A program made the position numbers and the translations under genes. Under the pieces are notes generated by a model. That model did not search any database, was not told the DNA's origin, and was given only the letters and a program-made list of their open reading frames with translations. Below, piece after piece: positions 26,142 through 33,977 of a stretch of DNA of 64,000 nucleotides. The DNA is from Bradyrhizobium betae (GTDB lineage: Bacteria > Pseudomonadota > Alphaproteobacteria > Rhizobiales > Xanthobacteraceae). Numbering within the stretch: the first letter of the stretch is position 1; each line of letters begins with the position of its first letter. The stretch is taken from NCBI RefSeq assembly GCF_004123905.1, contig NZ_MZXW01000054.1, forward strand, positions 236,663 through 300,662. Reading direction: 5' to 3'.

Positions 26142-26151
26142 AGAGCTGTGA

Positions 26152-26844
26152 TTACGGCCCGCTCTTCCGCCGCCCCTTCGGCACGATCGTGCTGCCGGCA
26201 ACCACCTGCAACAGGTCCTTGCGCACCGCTTCGATGTGCCGTTCCAGGAAGCGGCAGGCCTCCTCGACCTTCTGCGCGCGGCACAGCGCGATCAGATGGG
26301 CGTGCTCCTTCTCCGCAATCCCCATCGCCTTGGTGTTGGAGAGCTGGAGACGCGTGTAGCGGTCGCTGGTCTGGAGCAGCGACAGCACGATCGCACGGGT
26401 GCGCGGCTGCGGGGCGTGCATATAGAGCGCCAAATGAAAGTCGGCATTGAGCTGCCCCCAGTCGCTGACATTCTTCGCCTTGATTGCCTTCTCGAATTGC
26501 CTGTGGATGTCGTCCAGCGCATCGAAATCGTCCGCTGAGAAATGCGGCGCTGATTGTGCCAGCAGCCGCGGCTCCAGCATGCGGCGCAGGTCGAACACGT
26601 CGTTGATCTCGTCCAGCGACAGCTCCGAGACGATGGCGCCCTTCTGCGGCACGATCCGCACCAGCCCTTCGGCCTCGAGCTGGAATAGCGCTTCGCGAAC
26701 AGGGATGCGGCTTACGCCGTAGGTCTCGCCAAGCGCATCCTGCCGCAGCTGCGAGCCCGCGGGATAGGTGCCGTCGAGGATCGCCTGCCTGAGCTGGTCG
26801 ACGATCGCCGCCGACAGTGTGCGATGCTTCAGAGGCTGTTTCAT
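26152..26844 (-). CDS. GntR-family transcriptional regulator (FCD type)
   Basis: 230 aa DNA-binding repressor/activator. Winged helix at residues 5-70 (AIVDQLRQAILDGTYPAGSQ, then GVSRIPVREALFQLEAEGLV). The FCD all-helical effector domain follows, with DLRRMLEP and conserved metal-site residues in NADFHLALY and a late His. Start ATG 26844 has GAAGG upstream; longer frame is implausible. Convergent with the first TRAP operon and divergent from the second, so it most likely controls one or both through a palindrome at 27001-27017. Confidence 0.9.
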   Translation of the reverse strand: MKQPLKHRTLSAAIVDQLRQAILDGTYPAGSQLRQDALGETYGVSRIPVREALFQLEAEGLVRIVPQKGAIVSELSLDEINDVFDLRRMLEPRLLAQSAPHFSADDFDALDDIHRQFEKAIKAKNVSDWGQLNADFHLALYMHAPQPRTRAIVLSLLQTSDRYTRLQLSNTKAMGIAEKEHAHLIALCRAQKVEEACRFLERHIEAVRKDLLQVVAGSTIVPKGRRKSGP

Positions 26845-26988
26845 CTGACCTTCTGTTGTCCTTCCCGACTCATCGGCCGAAGCGGTCCCTCTCTTGCATG
26901 CTGAAGGACCTAACAAAAGCCAGGGCGCCGGCAAAAGACAGTGCCCAGCAAACGCGCGTCCTGCCGCCGAAATGACCGCAATCTCCGT

Positions 26989-27017
26989 TTGACACTCAAA
27001 ATGTATAAATTATACAT
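26989..27017 (+). promoter_or_regulatory. Near-consensus promoter overlapped by a perfect palindromic operator
   Basis: TTGACA (26989-26994), 16-bp spacer, TATACA (27011-27016) gives a strong sigma-70-type promoter, rare in this GC-rich window. ATGTATAAATTATACAT (27001-27017) is a perfect 17-bp palindrome (odd centre) covering the spacer and -10 box. Position, 44 bp before dctQ of the second TRAP operon and next to the divergent GntR gene, suits an auto/operon repressor site. Confidence 0.75.
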
Positions 27018-27060
27018 TCGACGATAGCACGATAAATTTCCGGGGTTGGGGCCCTCTTTC

Positions 27061-27684
27061 ATGATCGAGCAGACGATGCCGGCCACGCGTGCATTCAGCG
27101 CTCGACACATGGTCGTCCGCGCGTCCAGCGCCCTGCTCGCCGTCGAGCGCGTCGCGCTGATGGGCCTGATGTACCTGCTCACCGGCTTGATCCTGGTGAA
27201 CGTCATCACCCGCTACGCACGTTTCCCGATCTACTGGATCGACGAATCCGCGGTCTACTGCGTGGTCTGGTTGACCTTCGTGGGGGCGTCCGCGATGACG
27301 CGGCTGCGGCTCGATTTTGCGGTCACCATGCTGACGGAGCGTCTGTCGCCGCAGCACCAGAAGATCGCCAAGGTGATTTCGACCGGCCTCGTCGTCGTAT
27401 TCGGCATCGCCCTGATCATCACCTGCATGCTCTGGATGGACCCGATCGGGCTTGCGCGCGCCGGCTTCGACGGCCGCAAACTCGCGGCCGAAACCTTCAA
27501 CTTCCTCTACACCGAGCATACCCAGACGCTGAACTGGCCGACCTGGGTGCTCTATCTGACGCTGCCGATCTTCGCGGTGTCGATGACCATTCACGGCCTC
27601 GCCAATCTCTTGGAAGATCTTGAATTGGTCCCGCGCACACCGCCGAAGGGCTTTCAGCTCTCCGAGCTCGACGGGGTCAACTGA
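27061..27684 (+). CDS. dctQ: TRAP transporter small membrane subunit DctQ (second system)
   Basis: 207 aa, four helices, with the DctQ core FPIYWIDESAVYCVVWLTFV (Trp-Ile-Asp-Glu motif). Unlike the first system the order is dctQ-dctM-dctP. An insert of about 25 residues between helices 3 and 4 (GFDGRKLAAETFNFLYTEHT) makes it longer than the first DctQ. Start taken at ATG 27061; ATG 27076 is a possible alternative as neither has a strong ribosome site. TGATG joins it to dctM. Confidence 0.88.
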   Translation: MIEQTMPATRAFSARHMVVRASSALLAVERVALMGLMYLLTGLILVNVITRYARFPIYWIDESAVYCVVWLTFVGASAMTRLRLDFAVTMLTERLSPQHQKIAKVISTGLVVVFGIALIITCMLWMDPIGLARAGFDGRKLAAETFNFLYTEHTQTLNWPTWVLYLTLPIFAVSMTIHGLANLLEDLELVPRTPPKGFQLSELDGVN

Positions 27685-28949
27685 TGGTCACCTCAGCCGC
27701 CTTCGTCGCGATCATGCTGGTCGGCGTGCCGATAGGGCTCTGCCTGTGCCTTGCCGGCCTCGTCTACATCGCCGCATCCGGCAATCCCGTACTGTTCCAG
27801 TCCTATCCGCTCCAGCTGTTCGGCGGCGTCGACAGCTACGGCCTGATCGCCATTCCGCTCTTCATCCTGATCGGCGAGATCATGAACGGCGGCGGCATCA
27901 CGCGGCGCATCGTCGACATGGCGATGGCGTTCGTCGGCTCGCTCAAGGGCGGGCTCGCCTACGTCAACATCCTCGCCAACATGTTCATCTCCTCCATCCT
28001 GGGATCGGCGACCGCGCAGGTCGCGATCATGGCCCAGATCATGGTGCCGGAGATGGAGAAGAAGGGCTACGACAAGACCTTTGCGGCAGGCCTCACCGCC
28101 TATGGCGGCATGCTCGGCCCGATCATCCCGCCCTCGGTGATGTTCGTGGTCTATAGCGTGCTGGCGCAGGTCTCGGTCAGCGACATGCTGATCGCCGGCA
28201 TCGTGCCGGGCGTCATCCTCACGGTGATGTTCTGCCTCGTCATCGCGCTGATGGGCTACGTCTACAATTATCCCCGCGCCGACTATCAGACGCCGCGCCA
28301 GCGCGTCATGACGATCTTGCGGACGTCTCCGACGCTGCTGATCCCGATCGTCATCGTCGGCACGATTCTGAGCGGCCTCGCCAACGCGACGGAATCCGCA
28401 GCCGTCGGCGCGGTCGCAGCAGCCGTGGTCGGAAAATACTGGACCAGGGAGTTCGAGTTCTCCCAGCTGCCGCAGATGATGCTGCGTAGCGCGATCTATT
28501 CGGCGATCGTGCTGTTCCTGGTCGCAGCCGCGGCCGTGTTCTCCTGGGTGCTGATCTTCGGCAAGGTGCCGCAGGAAACCGCCGGCTGGATCCAGTCCGC
28601 CGCCAAGGACCCGATCAGCTTCATGCTGATCTGCAACGTCATCCTGCTGGTGATCGGCACGGTCATCGACGGCATTCCCGGGCTGATCATGACGGTGCCG
28701 ATCCTGCTGCCGGTCGCGACCGACGTCTATCACATCGATCCCCGGCATTTCGGCGTCGTGGTGGTGATCAACCTCGTGCTCGGCCTGCTGTCGCCGCCGG
28801 TCGGGCTCTGCTTCTTCGTCGCAGCCGCCGTCACCGGCGCCAAGCCCGGCAAGATGTTCATGGTGACGCTGCCGTTCTTCGTCATCTCCTGCGTCCTCCT
28901 GGTGCTGCTCTCGCTCTATCCCTCGCTCTCGCTGATCCTGATCAAATAG
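27684..28949 (+). CDS. dctM: TRAP transporter large membrane subunit DctM (second system)
   Basis: 421 aa polytopic channel subunit. Signature segments: IPLFILIGEIMNGGGITRRI, SSILGSATAQVAIMAQIMVP, YGGMLGPIIPPSVMFVVYS, and late LGLLSPPVGLCFFVAA. Its start A overlaps the dctQ stop (TGATG). Only loosely similar to the first DctM, so the two systems are not a recent duplication. Confidence 0.92.
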   Translation: MVTSAAFVAIMLVGVPIGLCLCLAGLVYIAASGNPVLFQSYPLQLFGGVDSYGLIAIPLFILIGEIMNGGGITRRIVDMAMAFVGSLKGGLAYVNILANMFISSILGSATAQVAIMAQIMVPEMEKKGYDKTFAAGLTAYGGMLGPIIPPSVMFVVYSVLAQVSVSDMLIAGIVPGVILTVMFCLVIALMGYVYNYPRADYQTPRQRVMTILRTSPTLLIPIVIVGTILSGLANATESAAVGAVAAAVVGKYWTREFEFSQLPQMMLRSAIYSAIVLFLVAAAAVFSWVLIFGKVPQETAGWIQSAAKDPISFMLICNVILLVIGTVIDGIPGLIMTVPILLPVATDVYHIDPRHFGVVVVINLVLGLLSPPVGLCFFVAAAVTGAKPGKMFMVTLPFFVISCVLLVLLSLYPSLSLILIK

Positions 28950-28972
28950 GCCCGTCCCAAAGGAGCCCGACC

Positions 28973-29956
28973 ATGCCGCTTTCCCGCCGCCGCTTTCTCG
29001 CTGCCAGCGCCGCCGCCTCGGTGTTCGCGCCGTCGCTGGCGCTCGCCCAGGCCAAGGAATTCCGCCTCGGCCTGATCACGCCCAACGGCCATTCCTGGAA
29101 CAAGGCCGCACTCAAATTCGGCGACGATCTCAAGGCCGCGACCAACGGCCGCCTGACCCTGACCGTGTTTCATTCCGGCCAGCTCGGCAACGAGCCCGCG
29201 ATGATGCAGCAATTGCAATCCGGCGCGCTCGACATGGGCTTCATCCAGGCCGCCGAGCTCGGCTCGCGCGTGCCGCACATCGCCGCGATCAACGCACCCT
29301 ATATCGTCCGCTCGACGCCGGCGGTCGCAAAATTCGTGCGGCATCCCGCGGCGATAAAACTGTTCGACGTGCTGCCGCAGGAGACCGGCACGATCGGGCT
29401 CGGCTGGGGCATCACCGGCATGCGCGCGGTGTTCTCCTCGAAGGACCTGAATTCGCTCGCCGACATAAAGGGCATGAAGCTGCGCATCAATCCGACGCCG
29501 GTCTATCGCGATTTCTATTCCTCGCTGGGCGCGGCTCCGACCCCGATCCCGACGCCGCAGGTGTTCGACGCCATGGCCAACGGTCAGGTCGACGGCCTCG
29601 AGGCCGATCTCGAATTCTCCTGGAACCAGCGCTTCGACAAGGTGTCCAAGGTGATCCTCCAGATGAATGCCGTCTTCATGCCGATGGCGGCGGTGGTCTC
29701 GGGCCGGGTCTGGCAGACGCTGCCAGCGGCCGACCGCGAGCTGATCGCCAAGACCGTGAAGGCGACGCTGGACGCGCAGATCGACGAGCTCGCCGGCAAC
29801 GAGCCGGCGCTGATCGAGAACTTCAAAAACGCGCCGATCCCGATCCGCCAGGTCCCGGCCGGCGACACCGAAGCGATCATCGCCGAGTTCGACAAGGTCT
29901 GGCTGCCGAAGGCCCCTGTTCTCGCCGAGCTGCGCAAGGTGGGCGCGACGCTCTGA
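28973..29956 (+). CDS. dctP: TRAP transporter substrate-binding protein DctP (second system)
   Basis: 327 aa periplasmic receptor. Tat-type signal MPLSRRRFLAASAAASVFAP (SRRRFLA) with cleavage near LALAQ. Domain landmarks: FHSGQLGNEPAMMQQLQSGA, MKLRINPTPVYRDF with the ligand-pairing Arg, and DAMANGQVDGLEADL. AAAGGAG lies seven bases upstream of the ATG. Last of the three TRAP genes, with the DapA-family gene 68 bp on. Confidence 0.9.
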   Translation: MPLSRRRFLAASAAASVFAPSLALAQAKEFRLGLITPNGHSWNKAALKFGDDLKAATNGRLTLTVFHSGQLGNEPAMMQQLQSGALDMGFIQAAELGSRVPHIAAINAPYIVRSTPAVAKFVRHPAAIKLFDVLPQETGTIGLGWGITGMRAVFSSKDLNSLADIKGMKLRINPTPVYRDFYSSLGAAPTPIPTPQVFDAMANGQVDGLEADLEFSWNQRFDKVSKVILQMNAVFMPMAAVVSGRVWQTLPAADRELIAKTVKATLDAQIDELAGNEPALIENFKNAPIPIRQVPAGDTEAIIAEFDKVWLPKAPVLAELRKVGATL

Positions 29957-30024
29957 TCCCACCCGCCATCCTCTTCACAGCAGCCGGCGGCCCCCCCGCC
30001 GGCCAATCCATCTGGAGTCACATC

Positions 30025-30951
30025 ATGAGCCGCCGCGTTTCCTGGGAAGGCGTCTTCCCGGCCGTCACCACGCAATTTTTCGACGATCTCTCGCTCGACA
30101 TCGACGCGACCGCGAAGGTCATGGACGGACTGATCCGCGACGGCGTCTCCGGCCTGATCGTCTGCGGCTCGGTCGGCGAGAACACCTCGCTGGAGCGCAA
30201 GGAGAAGGTCGCGATCATGGAGACGGCGAAGTCCGTCGCGAAAGGCCGCGTGCCCGTGCTGTGCGGCATCGCCGAATTCACCACGGCCTTCGCGGTCGAG
30301 ACGGCGAAGGAAGCCGCGCGCGTCGGCATCGACGGCGTAATGGTGATGCCGGCGCTGGTCTATTCGTCCAAGCCGCACGAGACCGCCGCGCATTTCCGCG
30401 CCGTCGCCACCGCGACCGACCTGCCGGTGATGCTCTACAACAATCCGCCGATCTACAAGAACGACGTCACCCCCGACATCCTGGCCACGCTCGCCGACGT
30501 CGAGACCGTGGTCTGCTTTAAGGACTCCTCCGGCGACACGCGGCGCTTCATCGACACCAGGAACATGGTCGGCGACCGCTTCGTGTTGTTCGCAGGGCTG
30601 GACGACGTCATCGTCGAGAGCATCGCCATGGGCGCCGTGGGCTGGGTGTCCGGCATGTCGAACGCCTTCCCGCGCGAGGGCGAGACGCTGTTTCGTCTGG
30701 CCAAGGCCGGCCGCCTGGCCGAGGCCATGCCGCTCTACGAATGGTTCATGCCGTTGTTGCATCTGGACGCACGCCCCGACCTCGTCCAGTGCATCAAGCT
30801 GTGCGAGCACATCATGGGCCGCGGCACCGCACTGACCCGCCCGCCCCGCCTGGCGCTGTTGCCGCAGGAAAAGGCCGAGGTCGAGGCCATGATGGCCAAG
30901 GCCCTCAAGAACCGGCCGCGCCTGCCGGATGTCGGGCTGAGGGCGGCCTGA
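30025..30951 (+). CDS. Dihydrodipicolinate synthase (DapA)-family lyase/dehydratase, catabolic type
   Basis: 308 aa TIM-barrel class I aldolase family. Schiff-base Lys166 (VVCFKDSSGD) and catalytic Tyr138 (MLYNNPPIYK) are present, as is the GSVGENTSL phosphate/carboxylate loop. Because it closes a TRAP operon rather than a lysine operon, it more likely acts on an imported 2-keto acid or related acid, for example 4-hydroxy-pyrroline-carboxylate deaminase, keto-deoxy-sugar acid dehydratase or N-acetylneuraminate lyase types. The last is less likely by sequence. Substrate unresolved. Confidence 0.85.
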   Translation: MSRRVSWEGVFPAVTTQFFDDLSLDIDATAKVMDGLIRDGVSGLIVCGSVGENTSLERKEKVAIMETAKSVAKGRVPVLCGIAEFTTAFAVETAKEAARVGIDGVMVMPALVYSSKPHETAAHFRAVATATDLPVMLYNNPPIYKNDVTPDILATLADVETVVCFKDSSGDTRRFIDTRNMVGDRFVLFAGLDDVIVESIAMGAVGWVSGMSNAFPREGETLFRLAKAGRLAEAMPLYEWFMPLLHLDARPDLVQCIKLCEHIMGRGTALTRPPRLALLPQEKAEVEAMMAKALKNRPRLPDVGLRAA

Positions 30952-30971
30952 TCCGACGAAAGCTCTCTCCA

Positions 30972-31051
30972 CGTCATTGCGAGCGAAGCGAAGCAATCCA
31001 GAATCCCTCCGCGGAAAGACTCTGGATTGCTTCGCTACGCTCGCAATGACG
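30972..31051. repeat. Inverted repeat (CGTCATTGCGAGCGAAGCGAA family)
   Basis: Left arm CGTCATTGCGAGCGAAGC, then GAAGCAATCCAGA, mirrored by TCTGGATTGCTTC and CGCTCGCAATGACG. 80 bp cruciform between the convergent DapA-family and mvaB genes. A well-known alphaproteobacterial intergenic palindrome; likely also terminates both transcripts. Confidence 0.88.
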
Positions 31052-31056
31052 GAGAA

Positions 31057-31968
31057 CTAGGAAGCAGCCCGCTTCTTCTTCGCATTCAGCGCGGACGCCA
31101 CCCGACTGACGGGCGGCTTGCCCAGCACGCCGCTCATCTCGTTGGTAGCCGCCAAAAGTCGGTCCATATCGACGCCGGTCCTGATGCCCATGCCCTCGAG
31201 CATATAGACGACGTCTTCGGTCGCGACATTTCCGGTCGCGCCCGGCGCGTAGGGGCAGCCGCCGAGGCCGCCGGCGGCGGCATCGATGACGCGGACGCCC
31301 TCCTCCAGGCCGGCATAGAGATTGGCGAGCGCCTGGCCGTAGGTGTCGTGGAAATGCATCGCGAGTTTTGCCGGCGGGATGTTGGCGCTGACCGCGCGCA
31401 GCATCGCCTTGGCCTTATCAGGCGTGCCGACGCCGATGGTGTCGCCAAGCGAAATCTCGTAGCAGCCGAGCTCCCACAGCGTGTTGGCGAGATCGGCGAC
31501 CGCCTTCGGCTTGATCTCACCGTCGAACGGGCAGCCGAGCACGCAGGAGATATAGCCGCGCACCGGCACGCCGTCCGCCTTGGCGCGCGCCAGCACCGGC
31601 CTGAAGCGCTCGATGGACTCCGCGACGGTGCAGTTGATGTTGGCGCGCGAAAAGCCTTCCGAGGCCGCGGCAAACACTGAGACGACCTTTGCGCCTGCGG
31701 CACGCGCGGCGTCATAGCCCTTTTCGTTCGGCACCAGGACGTGGAATTCGGCACCCTTCACATGGCTCACGCCGCGCAAGACGGCATCCGAGCTTGCCAT
31801 TTGCGGGATCGCCTTGGGCGAGACGAAGGCGCCGACTTCGACCGTATTGAGCCCGGCCGCGACCAGCGCCTCGATGAAGGCGATGCGGGCCTCGACGCTG
31901 ACGGGCGTCTTCTCGTTCTGGAGACCGTCGCGCGGCCCCATTTCGATGATGCGGACCGGATCGCTCAT
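31057..31968 (-). CDS. mvaB: Hydroxymethylglutaryl-CoA lyase
   Basis: Cleaves HMG-CoA to acetoacetate and acetyl-CoA, last step of leucine breakdown; 303 aa TIM-barrel of the DRE/HMGL family. Metal-binding GPRDGLQNE at the start, HFHDTYGQALAN (HxH metal site), and the signature GGLGGCPYAPGATGNVATED with the active-site Cys. The basic tail (NAKKKRAAS) is short. Its ATG follows the mccA stop by one base; final gene of the operon. Confidence 0.93.
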   Translation of the reverse strand: MSDPVRIIEMGPRDGLQNEKTPVSVEARIAFIEALVAAGLNTVEVGAFVSPKAIPQMASSDAVLRGVSHVKGAEFHVLVPNEKGYDAARAAGAKVVSVFAAASEGFSRANINCTVAESIERFRPVLARAKADGVPVRGYISCVLGCPFDGEIKPKAVADLANTLWELGCYEISLGDTIGVGTPDKAKAMLRAVSANIPPAKLAMHFHDTYGQALANLYAGLEEGVRVIDAAAGGLGGCPYAPGATGNVATEDVVYMLEGMGIRTGVDMDRLLAATNEMSGVLGKPPVSRVASALNAKKKRAAS

Positions 31969-31969
31969 C

Positions 31970-33973
31970 TCATTCCCCCGACGGCTCGACCACGGCGAGC
32001 TCGACGCCTTCCTGGACGATGTCGCCGACCTTGCACTTGATGGACTTCAGCACGCCGGCGTAGGGCGCCCGCAGCGTCTGCTCCATCTTCATCACCTCCA
32101 GCGTCAGGATCGGCGCGCCCTTCTCGAGTTTTGCCCCTTCCTCGGCCAGCACGGCGACCACCGTGCCGGGCAGCGGCGCTGCGATCTTGTCCTCGCCGGC
32201 GTGCTCCTCGGTCTCGCCGCCAAACGGATCGACCCAGTGCAGGTCGAAGCGGCCGTTGCGCGTGCGCAGATACAGCTCATGGCCAGAGATCACGGCGGCA
32301 ACGGACGATTTCACGCCGTCCAGCGTCAGGCCGAAGCCGCCATCCTTCGGCACAATCGCGAACGCCAGTTCGCGCTCGCCAATCAGAAGCGTCGACGGCC
32401 CGCTGCCATAGTTCAGCGTAACCTTCTGTTCCGGCCCGTGTCCGACGCGGAAGGCAAAGCTGCGCTGGCGGCGGCCGACCGGCTGCCAGCCAAAGGTCTG
32501 CCAGGGCGAATTTGCGCCCGCTTGCGCGGCCTGCCGCTCGTCATTCACGATCGCGGCCACGGCAGCGCAAAGCTCGAGCTCGCCGGGCGCCGGCGAGGCC
32601 TGTGTCAGCACCGCCAGCTCGCGCTCGATGAAGCCGGTGTCGATCGCATTGGTTCGCACCTTCGGGTGCGTCATCAGCGCGGAGAGGAACGGAATATTGG
32701 TGACGATGCCGCGAACGTCGGATTCCTCCAACCCGCGATTCAGCCGCTCGATCGCGACGTCCCGCGTCGGCGCCCATGCGATCATCTTGGCGAGCATGGC
32801 GTCGTAGTAGGGCGAGACCATATCGCCCTCGCGATAGCCGGCATCGATGCGCAAGCCTCCGGTGTCGGCTGGGAGGCGCCAGGTCGAGATCCTGCCGACC
32901 GATGGCATGAAGTTCTTGGTCGGGTTTTCCGCGTAGACGCGCGCCTCGACGGCGTGCCCGTTGAGCTTGATCTCGTCCTGCTTCAGCGGCAGCGCCTCGC
33001 CGAAGGCGACGCGCAACTGCCATTCGACGAGGTCGATCCCCGTGATCAGCTCGGTCACCGGATGCTCGACCTGAAGGCGCGTGTTCATCTCGATGAAGAA
33101 CACGTCCTTGCCGTCGGAAACGAATTCGATGGTGCCTGCGCCGACATAGTTCACCGCGCCGGCCGCCTTTCGCGCGGCGGCACAAACCGTTTCGCGCTGG
33201 CTGGCATTCAGCGTCGGCGACGGCGCTTCCTCGATCACCTTCTGGTGCCGGCGCTGCAACGTGCATTCGCGCTCGAACAGCGACAGCAGATTGCCGTGGC
33301 TGTCGCCGACGATCTGCACCTCGATATGCCTGGGATTGTCGACATATTTCTCAATCAGCATGCGGTCGTCGCCGAACGCGGCTTTTGCTTCCCGCTTGGC
33401 GCTGACGATAGCAGGCCCGAGTTCGTCAGCGGACCGCACCACACGCATGCCACGGCCGCCGCCGCCGGCAGACGCCTTCACCAGGATCGGGAAGCCGACC
33501 TTTTCGGCCGCCTTCGCCAGCGTCGCGTCGTCCTGGGCCTCGCCATGATAGCCCGGCACCAGCGGCACACCCGCTTTCTCCATCAGCGCTTTCGAGCCTG
33601 ATTTCGAGCCCATCGCAGTCATCATCGCGGCGGTCGGGCCGACAAAGACGAGGCCTGCGTCGTAGCAGGCCTGCGCGAACTCGGCATTCTCCGAGAGGAA
33701 ACCGTAACCGGGATGCACGGCCTCGGCGCCGGTCTTGCGCGCGGCGTCGATCAGCCGCTCGACATTGAGATAGCTGTCGCGGGCGCGTGCGGGCCCGAGC
33801 AGCACGGCCTCATCCGCGAGCGCGACATGCATGGCGTCGCGATCAGCCTCGGAATAGACCGCGACCGTGCGCAGGCCCATGGCGCGGGCGGTGCGGATGA
33901 CGCGACAGGCGATCTCGCCGCGGTTGGCGATCAGGAGCGTGCGAAAACGGCGGTAGAGTTTTTGGCGATCCAT
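31970..33973 (-). CDS. mccA: 3-methylcrotonyl-CoA carboxylase, biotin-carboxylase/biotin-carrier (alpha) subunit
   Basis: 667 aa: N-terminal biotin carboxylase (LLIANRGEIACRVIRTARAM; ATP-grasp glycine loop KASAGGGGRGMRVV; EMNTRLQVEHPVTE), middle linker domain, and C-terminal biotinyl domain with EVMKMEQ, biotin attached to Lys629. ATG at 33973 is used; the frame runs on 23 codons upstream into mccB but without family sequence. Sits four bases after mccB, which supplies the carboxyltransferase, so the pair identifies the enzyme as leucine-pathway MCC rather than propionyl-CoA carboxylase. Confidence 0.92.
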   Translation of the reverse strand: MDRQKLYRRFRTLLIANRGEIACRVIRTARAMGLRTVAVYSEADRDAMHVALADEAVLLGPARARDSYLNVERLIDAARKTGAEAVHPGYGFLSENAEFAQACYDAGLVFVGPTAAMMTAMGSKSGSKALMEKAGVPLVPGYHGEAQDDATLAKAAEKVGFPILVKASAGGGGRGMRVVRSADELGPAIVSAKREAKAAFGDDRMLIEKYVDNPRHIEVQIVGDSHGNLLSLFERECTLQRRHQKVIEEAPSPTLNASQRETVCAAARKAAGAVNYVGAGTIEFVSDGKDVFFIEMNTRLQVEHPVTELITGIDLVEWQLRVAFGEALPLKQDEIKLNGHAVEARVYAENPTKNFMPSVGRISTWRLPADTGGLRIDAGYREGDMVSPYYDAMLAKMIAWAPTRDVAIERLNRGLEESDVRGIVTNIPFLSALMTHPKVRTNAIDTGFIERELAVLTQASPAPGELELCAAVAAIVNDERQAAQAGANSPWQTFGWQPVGRRQRSFAFRVGHGPEQKVTLNYGSGPSTLLIGERELAFAIVPKDGGFGLTLDGVKSSVAAVISGHELYLRTRNGRFDLHWVDPFGGETEEHAGEDKIAAPLPGTVVAVLAEEGAKLEKGAPILTLEVMKMEQTLRAPYAGVLKSIKCKVGDIVQEGVELAVVEPSGE

Positions 33974-33977
33974 CGCA

